Shown: positions 1-8,368, counted from the first letter of the stretch. The stretch is DNA of 13,566 bases from Candidatus Rifleibacteriota bacterium (GCA_022704885.1 JAKJFO010000111.1:1-13566); one strand, 5' to 3'. Notes: generated from the letters alone by a model not told the origin. Translations and numbers: made by a program.

Positions 1-1
1 C

Positions 2-982
2 CCCCCGGCTGCAGCCACTTATCAGACCATTACCGCCAAACATCAGGCCGAAATCGAACAGTTGCGTGAGCTGATCAGACCTGGTCGCCGTGCTCCGGTG
101 CAGGCTGACCCCGAGCTCGACTCTCTCTGGGGCGAGCTCAGCCGCAAGGCCATGCAGGGTAAAATTGCGCCGCAGTTTCGCCGTGAAGAGCCGGTTGCCG
201 GTGGATATCGTTCTGGCGCCCCGTCGCGGCCGTCGGCCGCTGGTTCTGGTGCGTCGTATCCTGAGCCAATGACACCTGATGTCGATTTCAATGTCAGCAT
301 GGATCTTTCAGAAGAAGCTCTGAAAGATGATTTGACCGTCAAACTCAAGATGATGGCGATAACTGATGGTGAATTGCGCGATATGTTTGCCCAGAAGAAT
401 CCACGACATATTCCGCACCTCATCGAGTATGTCCTGACCAAACCTGAGCCAGTTCGTCTGGCTTTTGTCGCAAGAGAACTTGGTCATTATGATGACCCCG
501 CCGTCATCGATGTGCTGGCCGGCCTGTTATACAACGAAGATCAGCGGGTGGCTCTTGCTGCAATACAGGGTCTGGAGCAGACGAAAAAGGTTCCTGCTAT
601 TCAGCATCTCTGCCCGTTTCTGCGCTCTGAGATTCCGCTGCTGGCGCAGGCAGCCCGCACGGCACTCAACAATTTTGGCCCGGTAAAAATCATGCAGGCC
701 TTCCATAATCTGCCGCAGAACAGTGATGAGCGTATACGCTCTGCCGGCGTTTTCGTGCTTTCACGCATGAAAGGGGCTCAGGTTGAAGAGCTGCTCAAGC
801 AGATGCTCAATGACGATTCACTTGACATCAGATGCGATGTTATTCTTGCCATGTCATATCAGAAGAATCCCGTTTACCTTGACGCTCTGCGCGAGTTTTT
901 CAGAATAGCGGCAGACCGCGACAAAACTCTGGCCCGCAAGGCTATCGTATACCTGCAGGGCTTCGTTACCCGCAAGAAATAG
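2..982 (+). CDS. HEAT-repeat protein, 5' end outside the window (partial)
   Basis: The reading frame is open from base 2, giving 326 visible residues up to the TAG stop. A TTG at 62 lies in frame, but the frame continues upstream without a stop and no ribosome site precedes that TTG, so the true start probably lies before the window. Visible residues 1-30 are helical, followed by a Pro/Ala/Gly/Ser-rich linker around residues 80-105. From about residue 138 to 322 there are repeated pairs of amphipathic helices with the HEAT spacing, such as DPAVIDVLAGLL followed by QRVALAAIQGL, and later LDIRCDVILAMS. HEAT arrays are protein-binding scaffolds; no catalytic motif is seen, so the partner and role are unknown. 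No signal peptide can be judged because the N-terminus is missing. The gene ends three bases before the end of the convergent phosphatase gene. The HEAT assignment is fairly sure; the function is not. Confidence 0.75.
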   Translation, partial: PPAAATYQTITAKHQAEIEQLRELIRPGRRAPVQADPELDSLWGELSRKAMQGKIAPQFRREEPVAGGYRSGAPSRPSAAGSGASYPEPMTPDVDFNVSMDLSEEALKDDLTVKLKMMAITDGELRDMFAQKNPRHIPHLIEYVLTKPEPVRLAFVARELGHYDDPAVIDVLAGLLYNEDQRVALAAIQGLEQTKKVPAIQHLCPFLRSEIPLLAQAARTALNNFGPVKIMQAFHNLPQNSDERIRSAGVFVLSRMKGAQVEELLKQMLNDDSLDIRCDVILAMSYQKNPVYLDALREFFRIAADRDKTLARKAIVYLQGFVTRKK

Positions 983-985
983 CCA

Positions 986-3900
986 TTAAATGCGGTTTTG
1001 AATGCAGATAATGGTTATGTCGTCGCGCCACGGTACGCTCATCGCGAGTGCTTCAAGGCGCTTGAGAATTTCTTCGGCGGGATTGCGCGGGTCAGCTTTG
1101 AGGCTTTCGCCAACTATTTCGAGAAATCTTTCCTGGCCAAGTTTCTCACCATTCTGATCGAGCAGATTGATTGCACCATCTGAGTAGAGGATGGTCGTAC
1201 GTTTGTCGAGGCTGATGACGCTTTTGCCGAACTTGCTTTCTGCGCTGATTCCGAGAGGGGAAGAGGGCATGCTGACGAAAGACTTTTCGTTTGCATGCAG
1301 CGCAACACTTATCGGATACGACTGGCCGGCATTTGAACACAGCATCTGATCGTTGGTCGAGTCGATCATGCCGATCAGACATGTTGTCATGTGGCCTTTT
1401 TGATAATACGGCATGAAAATTTCGTTGAGTTTTTTCAGGATGGTATCTGGCCCGAAAGGAAAACTTGGAGCAAGCAGAGTAAACGATGTTTTAAGCATGG
1501 CTGTCAGATAGGCAGCCGAGATATCGTTGCCGGAGACTTCTGCGAGCACGACTGCGTAAGCTCCCTGTTTCAGCGGAAAATAGTCGAAAAAGTCGCTGAG
1601 GATGATGCGCGAATTGGAGTTGGCAGTAGTAATAAGATAACTGCCACAGCGAAATTCGACTTCGGGATACAGCTGTTTGCGTATTTTTTCTGAGATGGTG
1701 AGCTTTTTCAGGATTTCGGCGGATTCGTTGAAGGCGCGGGCGAGTACCCCAAACTCATTTTCTGAACGAACCGGAATGCGATGATCGTAATTTCTTCGGG
1801 CAAGGGCTTTTACGCCTGTCATGATATCGCTGATCGGCAGAATCAAAAGCCGGGTAAGCAGTCTGGCGAGGGCCAGGCCCATGATCAGTATTACGGCAAA
1901 GATGATGACAATGATGTTGAGGCGCCGGTGATAAATTTCATTGAGTTTATCGAGCGGCGATACCTTGATGAGCAGATAGTGCTTGAGGTATGAACCGCGT
2001 AGAACGCTTACCAGACTCTCGCGCCCGTCAACTGTCATCTGCTGCGTGAAGGTCTTGAAATCGTTGTCGCTGCGGCGGATGATGGCTTCAAAATTTTTGA
2101 ATTCGAGTATGGAGGGAAAGTTCGCGGCATACTGGTGGGTCGAAACAGCTCTGATGTCTTCTTCCGGGAAGATGCGGTTGAGAATGTCGCGACGGGCTCT
2201 CAGGTCGCCAAAAAGGTTTTCAAAATACTGCCGTTGAAAATTGACGAGGTCGACCAGCATGGCAAAGGCATACCAGGCTTCACCGCCCGGGCCGGGCAGA
2301 ACATCGAGGTAGCCGAGGAAAATCTCGGACATGCCCTGGATGTTGGTGAACCTGCCGATGTTGGTGCGGGCCGACTGAAAAAGTGATTGTGTGTTCGACT
2401 CGATAATCGTATCTACTACAAGGCTTGAGCTGGTTCTCGATAACGGCTGGATTATGTTGTTGGACTGGTTGTAGTAGTCCATTGCTGCCAGTGCGGTGCT
2501 GGTGAAAAGTTTTACGAAGGCAGTGTGCCCTTCACCCTGTTCCGGTTCTTCGGCCAGTCCTTCGCTGGTCCCGCTGCTGAAAAGAGCTTTGACATGGCGC
2601 TCAGATATCGCAGCCTGCCGGTATTTCCAGCTGTCGAAAATTTTCTGGCGCTGCTGGTTCGACTGCTTGTAATGCCTTCTGACTTCTGCGGTCATGAGGT
2701 CATTCGAATAAATCAATTCAGAGGCTGAAGACACCATATGGATACTGTCTGCTTCAAAAGCATCATATTTTGCCTTGAGCTTGCCAATCAGCTTTTTACT
2801 GTCAGTGACATTGCTCTTCAGGTCTTCGCTGAAACTGCGAAAAGCCAGCAGTCTTGCCGTTATGAATCTTGAAAAGCCGGCATCGATATCAGCGAGCCTT
2901 CGATAATTCGCCTGTTTTTCGCTCGAGATCATCGAATGTTTAAGCTCGCGAAGATATTGTACGATGAGAAAACTCGAACCTACAATTGGCAGAGCATAGC
3001 AGAGAGCGAACAGGCCGATCAGGCGCTGTCGCATGTTATGTTGAAAGCGAATCTGCAGCACGACGACGCGGTAAGTCAACCTGATAAAGAAAAAGCTGCA
3101 GACAAAAAAGGTCAGCAGAAGCACTGAGATCAATGCCCAGGGGTGTTCAGGTTCATCATATGCGCCGACCAGCAAAGTGGTCGGGTTGAGTCGCCTGAGT
3201 GAAATAAGCTTGCCGGCAAGCGAAAAAGAGCTGGTGGGATATTGCAGGTAATAGTCGATCAGTCTTTCCTGGTCGAGGTCGGCCAGTATTTCAGGCAAAT
3301 TGGCAGTTTGTTCGCCGATGTAGCCAAAATGTACGGGATCGGCGGCATTGACAGTCGTGTCGAGAATATTGCCGACATCCATTTTATTGTAATGAATGAA
3401 AACGAGAATACCGGCTACGAATCTGCTGCGAATGGCACGGTCGAAGTCAAAATAGCACAGTGAATAGCGGTCAGGGTTGCCGAGTTCGATCACGCGGTCC
3501 CGCTGCTCTCTGGCTCTGGTCAGCATCAGATCCGGGGCCGGAAACAGCTTGCCAGCCAGACTCAGTTGTTCTGGTGAAATGGTAGTGTTGGCATAGCCTG
3601 CGTTGATAAGTTTGAAGAAAACTTCATGCTCTTCTCGTGCACCTCTGATCGGAAAAACCGAGCCTTCGCCATTGAACAGATAGACTTCCATCATCTGTTT
3701 TGGCCACTGCCGGTCGAAATCTACAATGATCTTTTCAAGAACTTCGTGATTGGGAGACAGCCCTTTAAGCTGTCTAAAAAGGCCGTTCAGCCTTGGCTGG
3801 AAAAAGCGGGTCGGCGAACTGTCGTAGGCGAAATTGTCGAGTCGCTGCTCGATGGTATCGAGAATGATCGCGCTGCTGCGCGTTATTCTGTCATCGAGAA

Positions 3901-4000
3901 ATAGTTTGATACCGGTCCATAGAATTGCGGTCGGAATGCCCCAGACCAGGGCAACTATGAGCAACCAGCGCATTCCTGAGCTTCTGATTGGGCTGTTCAT
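986..4000 (-). CDS. Membrane sensor protein phosphatase, SpoIIE/PP2C type with HAMP
   Basis: This 1004-residue protein probably dephosphorylates a serine or threonine phosphoprotein, by analogy with RsbU/SpoIIE enzymes acting on anti-anti-sigma factors. Membrane segments lie at about residues 10-32, 288-312, 328-349 and 694-716. They enclose two extracytoplasmic regions (33-287 and 350-693) that match no domain I recognise. A HAMP linker follows (about 717-770), then the phosphatase domain (about 780-1004). Catalytic acids visible are D803 and D806 in SDFFDYF, D941 in YSDG, and D993/D994 in WRDD. The usual GDVxGHG motif reads AEVSGND, so the metal-binding Asp is Glu821, and NAGH reads NAGQ. 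The ATG at 4000 was chosen because it overlaps the upstream stop as ATGA and has AAAGG upstream; a longer frame to 4072 runs inside the upstream gene. It is the second gene of a pair with its paralogue. Activity is likely but not certain given the Asp-to-Glu change. Confidence 0.88.
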   Translation of the reverse strand: MNSPIRSSGMRWLLIVALVWGIPTAILWTGIKLFLDDRITRSSAIILDTIEQRLDNFAYDSSPTRFFQPRLNGLFRQLKGLSPNHEVLEKIIVDFDRQWPKQMMEVYLFNGEGSVFPIRGAREEHEVFFKLINAGYANTTISPEQLSLAGKLFPAPDLMLTRAREQRDRVIELGNPDRYSLCYFDFDRAIRSRFVAGILVFIHYNKMDVGNILDTTVNAADPVHFGYIGEQTANLPEILADLDQERLIDYYLQYPTSSFSLAGKLISLRRLNPTTLLVGAYDEPEHPWALISVLLLTFFVCSFFFIRLTYRVVVLQIRFQHNMRQRLIGLFALCYALPIVGSSFLIVQYLRELKHSMISSEKQANYRRLADIDAGFSRFITARLLAFRSFSEDLKSNVTDSKKLIGKLKAKYDAFEADSIHMVSSASELIYSNDLMTAEVRRHYKQSNQQRQKIFDSWKYRQAAISERHVKALFSSGTSEGLAEEPEQGEGHTAFVKLFTSTALAAMDYYNQSNNIIQPLSRTSSSLVVDTIIESNTQSLFQSARTNIGRFTNIQGMSEIFLGYLDVLPGPGGEAWYAFAMLVDLVNFQRQYFENLFGDLRARRDILNRIFPEEDIRAVSTHQYAANFPSILEFKNFEAIIRRSDNDFKTFTQQMTVDGRESLVSVLRGSYLKHYLLIKVSPLDKLNEIYHRRLNIIVIIFAVILIMGLALARLLTRLLILPISDIMTGVKALARRNYDHRIPVRSENEFGVLARAFNESAEILKKLTISEKIRKQLYPEVEFRCGSYLITTANSNSRIILSDFFDYFPLKQGAYAVVLAEVSGNDISAAYLTAMLKTSFTLLAPSFPFGPDTILKKLNEIFMPYYQKGHMTTCLIGMIDSTNDQMLCSNAGQSYPISVALHANEKSFVSMPSSPLGISAESKFGKSVISLDKRTTILYSDGAINLLDQNGEKLGQERFLEIVGESLKADPRNPAEEILKRLEALAMSVPWRDDITIICIQNRI
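3997..4000 (-). other. ATGA stop/start overlap coupling the two phosphatase-like genes
   Basis: On the minus strand the start ATG of the downstream gene (4000-3998) overlaps the TGA stop of the upstream gene (3999-3997). Such four-base overlaps usually mean translational coupling and near-equal output. This supports the two proteins acting as a pair. Confidence 0.9.
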
Positions 4001-6864
4001 CCATTTGCCTTTCTTTCCGGTGTAATGTGGGCAACGATAAGACTGGCGGTTTCGGTGAACTCCTTGCCACAACTGAGTTCAGCCTCTTTCTGCAAGGCCG
4101 GGCGAACTGGTCTGCCTTCGCGCAACCGCATTGCCAGACTTGGGAGCATCGTTTTGAGTTTTTCCTGACAATTACCGGCAAATATTGGCGACAGAACGAC
4201 GATCATCGAATTTTCCGTCATATCGGCTTCCTGTTTGCCGAGATTGTAAAACTCTGAACTACCGATTTCACAGGGTGGCAGATCGACTACTTCGACGCTT
4301 CGCTCTCTGGTATCACAAAGAGCGAGTTTTATGCAGCCGCAGCCACAGTAGCTGAGTTTGTTTTCCAGGCCGTCGAACAGAACGATGAAAAAATCACCGG
4401 TTAAGCGGCGTCTCAGGTTGATTCTGAAATATTCTTCGAGATCCTTGAGGATCTGGAAGGGCGAGCGGACGTTAAGCTCTTCAGAAATCAGTCTTACAGC
4501 CATTCTTGCCATGGAAAGGGTCAGCGAAGCCTCGATTCCCGACTGATCGGTGCGCATAAGAAAGGCGAGAGTAAGATTCTCGTCGAGTCTGGCAAAATGA
4601 TATATCTCTTTTTCATCACTGCTTTTGCTGATTTGAAAGCCATCGAGCGTGAGTTTGCCTGAAACCATTGGCTCTGGCGGCAGCAGGTGCCGTTTTATCG
4701 AGCGCCCTTCGTTGAATTCTCTGACCTTGAGTATGAGATCGGTCAAACCAGTCGAAATGCTTTCAAGCTCGTTAGATTCAGAAAAGGCCATTTCTTCACT
4801 TCGCAGCGACTCGCGGCGCTGCAGGGCGGTTGCGTTGGCGGCCAGCATCGATATCGGCTGAATAAGGGTATCTGTCAGAATAATTCCCAGGAATGTTATG
4901 AAAATTAGCGCAAGAAGCGAACCAAGAACGAAGATCCCGGAGAGTTTGCCGGCTTCCTGCCGAATTGGTTCGAGCGGCATTATCAGAAAGAGGTTGTAGT
5001 TGCGTAGATTGTGTCCGGGAATGGCCGCTACCAGCACCTCGGTATCTTCGATTCTTCCCTGCTTGAAGGAGCTGACCTGAGTCTGGTTGATGAGATCCTG
5101 AAGCTTCCAGAGCGGGAGCTCAGAGGTAAGAGAAAATCTCGGGTAATATGCATTGCGGTCGGCATGCTTTTTGGGAAAGGCAACGAGAGAGAACCCGGTC
5201 GAGGCTGCCAGTTTGCTGGCAGAAACGGCGAGATAGCTCAGCTGCATTTTTCTTGGTTCATGCACGATAAACAGACAGCCAGAGGCCGTATCGTTATCAT
5301 CGATGGTCAGTTCGAGAAAGGTCAGGGTTTCGTCGCCGTCGAAAGAAATCTGCTGCAGGGTAGAGCGGTTGGCGAGAAGGCCCTCGACCGGTCTGGCAGT
5401 CACCGAAGTTACTCCAAGCGGGTCATCGGTATATCTGTAGGTGGTATTGCGTGATGAATTGAAGGTTTTGATCAGCTGCGACGATACGCCGCCGATAAGA
5501 TTGGCATACTTGCTCTCAATGGTGCTTGCACCACCGCTGGAAAAAGCATCTGGTGCCTTGAACAGAAAATTGCCGGCAGTGTCGGAATAACTCGCAAAAG
5601 CGATGTTATCGTCTGCCTGAGCTATTGCCAGCGGCTCAAGAATTTTTGCCGGAGTCTCGTTGGAATCTTTGAGCAAATGGTTAAGATGACGATATTGTCT
5701 GATCAGATCGCCATAAGAAGCAGTGAAATTGCGATCGATTTTTTCGAGAATTTCGACTGCGCGCTGCTTGTAATCACCAACCAGCGAGTTCTGTTTTTCA
5801 TACTGGTAAGCAAGTGTGCCGGTAAAAAGAATAAGTATGCCAGCCAGAGCGGTAAACCCGAAGATAAGGGAAAACTGCAGACCCGCTGAAAGGTCGAGTC
5901 GCACCAGAAATACGGTTTTCCAGAGCATGAACAGAAGAAAAACCGGAATCGTCATGCGCAGCAGATTGAAGTAATTGCTCAAAAGTGGCGGCGGTGGGCT
6001 AATCATCCGTGAGCCTATCAGGCGAATTCCTTCGGGGGTATCGCTGATGGCTACCAGCTCATCATTCAGGCGAAAGCCTGATTTAAGCCCCTCGGTGGCC
6101 AGGAGCTTTTTGCTCTCGGGGCGAATTTTTAGCCCCCCGGTAACCACGTTCAAATCAGGGTTGTTGAGGTCCATCCAGGCAAAGATGTATTTGTTGCCAG
6201 CGAGCTGGCTGATTTTTCTGATCGCATTGTCTGCCAGCTGGTATCTCGAAATCTTCTCGGTGTTGAGCCAGGCGATAAGATGACCTTCGCCCATGTTTCC
6301 AGGCAGGCGAAGCTCGAACCATGCTCCATATCTGCGCATTCCCAGGCCCTGAAAACTTATCAGAGTTTCGGGACTTCGGGCCAGACTGTGAACGGTTGCC
6401 TGGTTGCCGGAAAAGGTGGCTGCGATATTCTGTTCACGTCGGGTCAACGAGCTGTTGGGGTCTTTGCGCAGACGCAGAAGTATCTGTATGTAGTCTTCCG
6501 ACATCTTGCGCTTGCTGCTTTCGCCCTCGGGCCATGCCAGACGTACTCCTGAAGAATCGAAAAGAAACAGCTCGATAATTTCCTTTTCGGCTGGCCTCTC
6601 GATTTCTTCGGTCGAAGACGCCCAGCGAAAAGAATCGCACATTCTTCGCAAAGATTCCTGGTAGTAAGTGTCGGGGTTGGCGAGGCGGGCCATGTGCGCT
6701 GTCATTTCTGCCATCTCGTCGAGATTCTGTTGCTCCTGATCCTGGGCAAGGTTGTTTTGAACCATGCTGAGGGTCAGGCCGATGGTCAACGCCGGCAGAA
6801 GCACGAGCACAAAGAAGAAGACAAGGCTTTTGGCCGGGGCATACCAGCTCGAAAAGTTGTGCAT
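3997..6864 (-). CDS. Membrane sensor protein with degenerate SpoIIE/PP2C-like domain (probable pseudophosphatase)
   Basis: This 955-residue protein has the same plan as the gene downstream. Membrane segments lie at about residues 13-35, 303-322, 333-357 and 643-667, with two extracytoplasmic regions (36-302, 358-642). A HAMP-like linker (about 668-720) and a SpoIIE-like C-terminal fold (about 725-945) follow. Aligning by eye with the partner, the catalytic positions are lost: the second acid is Arg771, the SDG motif reads SP (Pro893), and the terminal DD reads Thr939-Ala940. The NAGH region is replaced by YCGCGC (Cys840, 842, 844). It is therefore probably not a phosphatase and may sense signals for, or regulate, its partner. 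The ATG at 6864 was chosen because GAGAG lies six bases upstream and a candidate promoter would start transcription near 6889. An ATG at 6888 (eight residues longer) is possible but has no ribosome site. It ends in an ATGA overlap with the next gene. Confidence 0.8.
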   Translation of the reverse strand: MHNFSSWYAPAKSLVFFFVLVLLPALTIGLTLSMVQNNLAQDQEQQNLDEMAEMTAHMARLANPDTYYQESLRRMCDSFRWASSTEEIERPAEKEIIELFLFDSSGVRLAWPEGESSKRKMSEDYIQILLRLRKDPNSSLTRREQNIAATFSGNQATVHSLARSPETLISFQGLGMRRYGAWFELRLPGNMGEGHLIAWLNTEKISRYQLADNAIRKISQLAGNKYIFAWMDLNNPDLNVVTGGLKIRPESKKLLATEGLKSGFRLNDELVAISDTPEGIRLIGSRMISPPPPLLSNYFNLLRMTIPVFLLFMLWKTVFLVRLDLSAGLQFSLIFGFTALAGILILFTGTLAYQYEKQNSLVGDYKQRAVEILEKIDRNFTASYGDLIRQYRHLNHLLKDSNETPAKILEPLAIAQADDNIAFASYSDTAGNFLFKAPDAFSSGGASTIESKYANLIGGVSSQLIKTFNSSRNTTYRYTDDPLGVTSVTARPVEGLLANRSTLQQISFDGDETLTFLELTIDDNDTASGCLFIVHEPRKMQLSYLAVSASKLAASTGFSLVAFPKKHADRNAYYPRFSLTSELPLWKLQDLINQTQVSSFKQGRIEDTEVLVAAIPGHNLRNYNLFLIMPLEPIRQEAGKLSGIFVLGSLLALIFITFLGIILTDTLIQPISMLAANATALQRRESLRSEEMAFSESNELESISTGLTDLILKVREFNEGRSIKRHLLPPEPMVSGKLTLDGFQISKSSDEKEIYHFARLDENLTLAFLMRTDQSGIEASLTLSMARMAVRLISEELNVRSPFQILKDLEEYFRINLRRRLTGDFFIVLFDGLENKLSYCGCGCIKLALCDTRERSVEVVDLPPCEIGSSEFYNLGKQEADMTENSMIVVLSPIFAGNCQEKLKTMLPSLAMRLREGRPVRPALQKEAELSCGKEFTETASLIVAHITPERKANG

Positions 6865-6895
6865 TTGCTGCTCTCTCGCTTTTGTCATATTTACT

Positions 6896-6924
6896 AGTCT
6901 AATTCAGAGCGCAAATAGTTTCAA
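6896..6924 (-). promoter_or_regulatory. Candidate sigma70-like promoter for the phosphatase pair
   Basis: On the minus strand TTGAAA (6924-6919) is separated by 17 bases from TAGACT (6901-6896). The expected transcription start is near 6889, leaving a leader of about 25 bases before the ATG at 6864. The match is moderate, but it sits in the only gap between the preceding gene's terminator and this gene. An overlapping alternative is TTGACT with an 18-base spacer to TATTTG, slightly upstream. Confidence 0.45.
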
Positions 6925-6939
6925 CCATTACGCAAAGTC

Positions 6940-6967
6940 AAAAAGCCCGCCGTGAAGACGGGCTTTT
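6940..6967 (-). terminator. Intrinsic terminator after the secreted helical protein gene
   Basis: AAAAGCCCG (6941-6949) and CGGGCTTTT (6959-6967) form a perfect 9-bp stem with a 9-base loop. On the minus strand the hairpin is followed by a T-rich run (TTTTTGACTTT). It lies about 35 bases past the stop at 7001 and separates that gene from the phosphatase pair. The stem is flanked by A and T runs on both sides, so it could also stop plus-strand transcripts. Confidence 0.85.
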
Positions 6968-7000
6968 GCTCAGTATTTCTGATTGTCTGCCGGAGAAATT

Positions 7001-8224
7001 TTATCTGCCGGCCGCTTTTGCTTGTTCAACCTGTTTTCTGGCGATCGACAGTTTCTCGATGGCAGCGTTTACTTCGGCCTGACCGGCTGTTCCAGCCTGT
7101 GAAATCTTGAGGTAAGCCTCATATGCCTGTTGGTAATTTTTCATTGCCTGTTGCAGGGTCACAGCAGGAACGTTGCTGCTCGTCGTCGTCGGTCGAGGCG
7201 CCCTGCTGTTCGGCGAATATACGCCGGTAGAACCCGATGAAGATGATGACGCGGAAGAAGACGACGACGGCGTCGCTCGGGCAGGAGAACTCGTGATCGC
7301 GCCAGGAGCCGATGCTGCAGTATTCTCGCCCTTGTTATATTTCTGGTTGTAGAGTTTGCTGGCCGCGACATAGTCTTCCTGGAGCTTGACCAGCTCTGTC
7401 ATGCGCATGCTGAGTTTGTTTGTGCCCTGTTCGGCGAGCTCGCCTATCGACTCGATCGAATTGCCTGAATTCTGTATCTTGTTAACCGTGTTGCCAATGT
7501 TAAGAATCGAGTTAAGATCGCCACCAATGATGCCTTTAATCTCGCTCTGGATGCCGAGAAGATCCTGCATCGATTCTTTGGCGGCAAAGTAGAATCCTGA
7601 AGCTTCAAAGGCGATCTGAGCGCACTTTAATGGATACTGCCCCTCGATCTTGCCTAATTTGTATTCGTCGCTCAGTCGGCCCCACTTGAAAATGTTGATC
7701 GGGTTCTCCTTTACGGCATCAAAGACCCGGTTCCAGCCGTTTGCACCGGCCAGGCTCATCAGACGGTTTTCAGAAAAGGTTCTGACCAGTATTTTTTTCT
7801 TAGCGGTCTGGATCGTCTGAGTCTGATCAGCCAGTTCAGAAAAATATTGCATGCTTGGCTGGGCCTTTTTATACATGGCTTCCGCTTTGGGTGCAAGATT
7901 GCTGAATTCACTGACAACCGTGCTGATCGATCTGGCGATTTCGAGCAGCTGCGGAAAATTGCTTTTGAGATTCTTGTTTCTGATTGACTGGTAAACTTTG
8001 ATCAGACTGCTGGCACCCTCTGCAAAGCGTTGAATGGACTTGCGCTCACGATAAAGGGTTTTAACTTCGCTGGTAATGACCTTCGAATGCTGTCTGATGT
8101 TTGCCTGTTCCGACACCCAGAGCTTGATATCAGAGATTACACCAGCTTTTACACTCGGTGCCGAAAATAATATCGCGAACAACAGCAGACCAAACAGGGC
8201 TTTCATCTGCAGACTTTTAAACAT
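7001..8224 (-). CDS. Secreted or periplasmic helical protein with Ser/Pro/Thr-rich linker, function unknown
   Basis: I do not recognise this 407-residue protein. Residues 1-27 form a classical signal peptide: Lys near the N-terminus, a hydrophobic core LFGLLLFAILF, and likely cleavage after VKA27. There is no lipobox Cys at the cleavage site. Residues 28-300 look almost entirely alpha-helical, with many Lys/Glu/Gln/Ser. Residues 301-354 are a low-complexity Ser/Ala/Thr/Pro linker, as in flexible extracytoplasmic spacers. Residues 355-407 form a final Ala/Gln/Lys-rich amphipathic helical segment, possibly coiled coil. The ATG at 8224 was chosen for the strong GGGAGGG four bases upstream and its fit to the signal peptide; a TTG at 8239 lies upstream of that site and is unlikely. 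The gene stands alone between a near-consensus promoter and a terminator, divergent from the hybrid kinase gene. A structural or envelope role is a guess. Confidence 0.8.
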   Translation of the reverse strand: MFKSLQMKALFGLLLFAILFSAPSVKAGVISDIKLWVSEQANIRQHSKVITSEVKTLYRERKSIQRFAEGASSLIKVYQSIRNKNLKSNFPQLLEIARSISTVVSEFSNLAPKAEAMYKKAQPSMQYFSELADQTQTIQTAKKKILVRTFSENRLMSLAGANGWNRVFDAVKENPINIFKWGRLSDEYKLGKIEGQYPLKCAQIAFEASGFYFAAKESMQDLLGIQSEIKGIIGGDLNSILNIGNTVNKIQNSGNSIESIGELAEQGTNKLSMRMTELVKLQEDYVAASKLYNQKYNKGENTAASAPGAITSSPARATPSSSSSASSSSSGSTGVYSPNSRAPRPTTTSSNVPAVTLQQAMKNYQQAYEAYLKISQAGTAGQAEVNAAIEKLSIARKQVEQAKAAGR

Positions 8225-8230
8225 AAAACC
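8225..8230 (-). promoter_or_regulatory. Strong ribosome binding site region deciding the start at 8224
   Basis: On the minus strand GGGAGGG (8235-8229) is followed by TTTT and the ATG at 8224. It lies downstream of the alternative TTG at 8239, so it can serve only the ATG. Confidence 0.75.
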
Positions 8231-8261
8231 CTCCCGCAACGCGATTAAAACCGTACATTAA

Positions 8262-8290
8262 ATTGTAAGAATCATCTGCCAACCTGTCAA
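8262..8290 (-). promoter_or_regulatory. Near-consensus sigma70-type promoter for the secreted protein gene
   Basis: On the minus strand a perfect -35 TTGACA (8290-8285) is followed after exactly 17 bases by TACAAT (8267-8262), one base from the -10 consensus. Transcription should start near 8255, giving a leader of about 30 bases that contains the GGGAGGG ribosome site. This is the strongest promoter seen in the window and suggests high, largely constitutive expression. Confidence 0.85.
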
Positions 8291-8359
8291 GGCCTTCAGA
8301 CCCGAAATTGTTAACTTTTCTGTCTTCCTGGTTCAACGTATACAGGTTCGAGATTTATC

Positions 8360-8368
8360 TGATACAAT
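8360..8368 (+). promoter_or_regulatory. Candidate extended -10 promoter for the hybrid kinase gene
   Basis: TGATACAAT carries the extended -10 signature TGnTAnAAT (TG at 8360-8361, TACAAT at 8363-8368). No good -35 lies at 16-18 bases, which is common for extended -10 promoters. Transcription would start near 8375, just upstream of GGGGA and the ATG at 8393. Confidence 0.5.

Noticed and set aside
4001..4072. A 24-residue N-terminal extension of the active phosphatase
   Set aside because: It would lie inside the upstream gene in another frame and lacks a ribosome site; the ATGA overlap start at 4000 directly precedes the signal-anchor segment.
5011..5454. A 147-codon open frame on the plus strand inside the pseudophosphatase gene
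   Set aside because: It is antisense to a continuous long coding frame with membrane segments and has no supporting start signals or recognisable domain.
7170..7310. Repetitive purine-rich DNA considered as a tandem repeat or phase-variation tract
   Set aside because: It is the codon-level reflection of the Ser/Ala/Thr/Pro linker; no regular unit long or perfect enough for slippage was seen.
8300..8350. Short palindromes GTTAAC (about 8309) and GTATAC (about 8339) considered as operators
   Set aside because: Six-base palindromes are expected by chance at this density and have no flanking symmetry.
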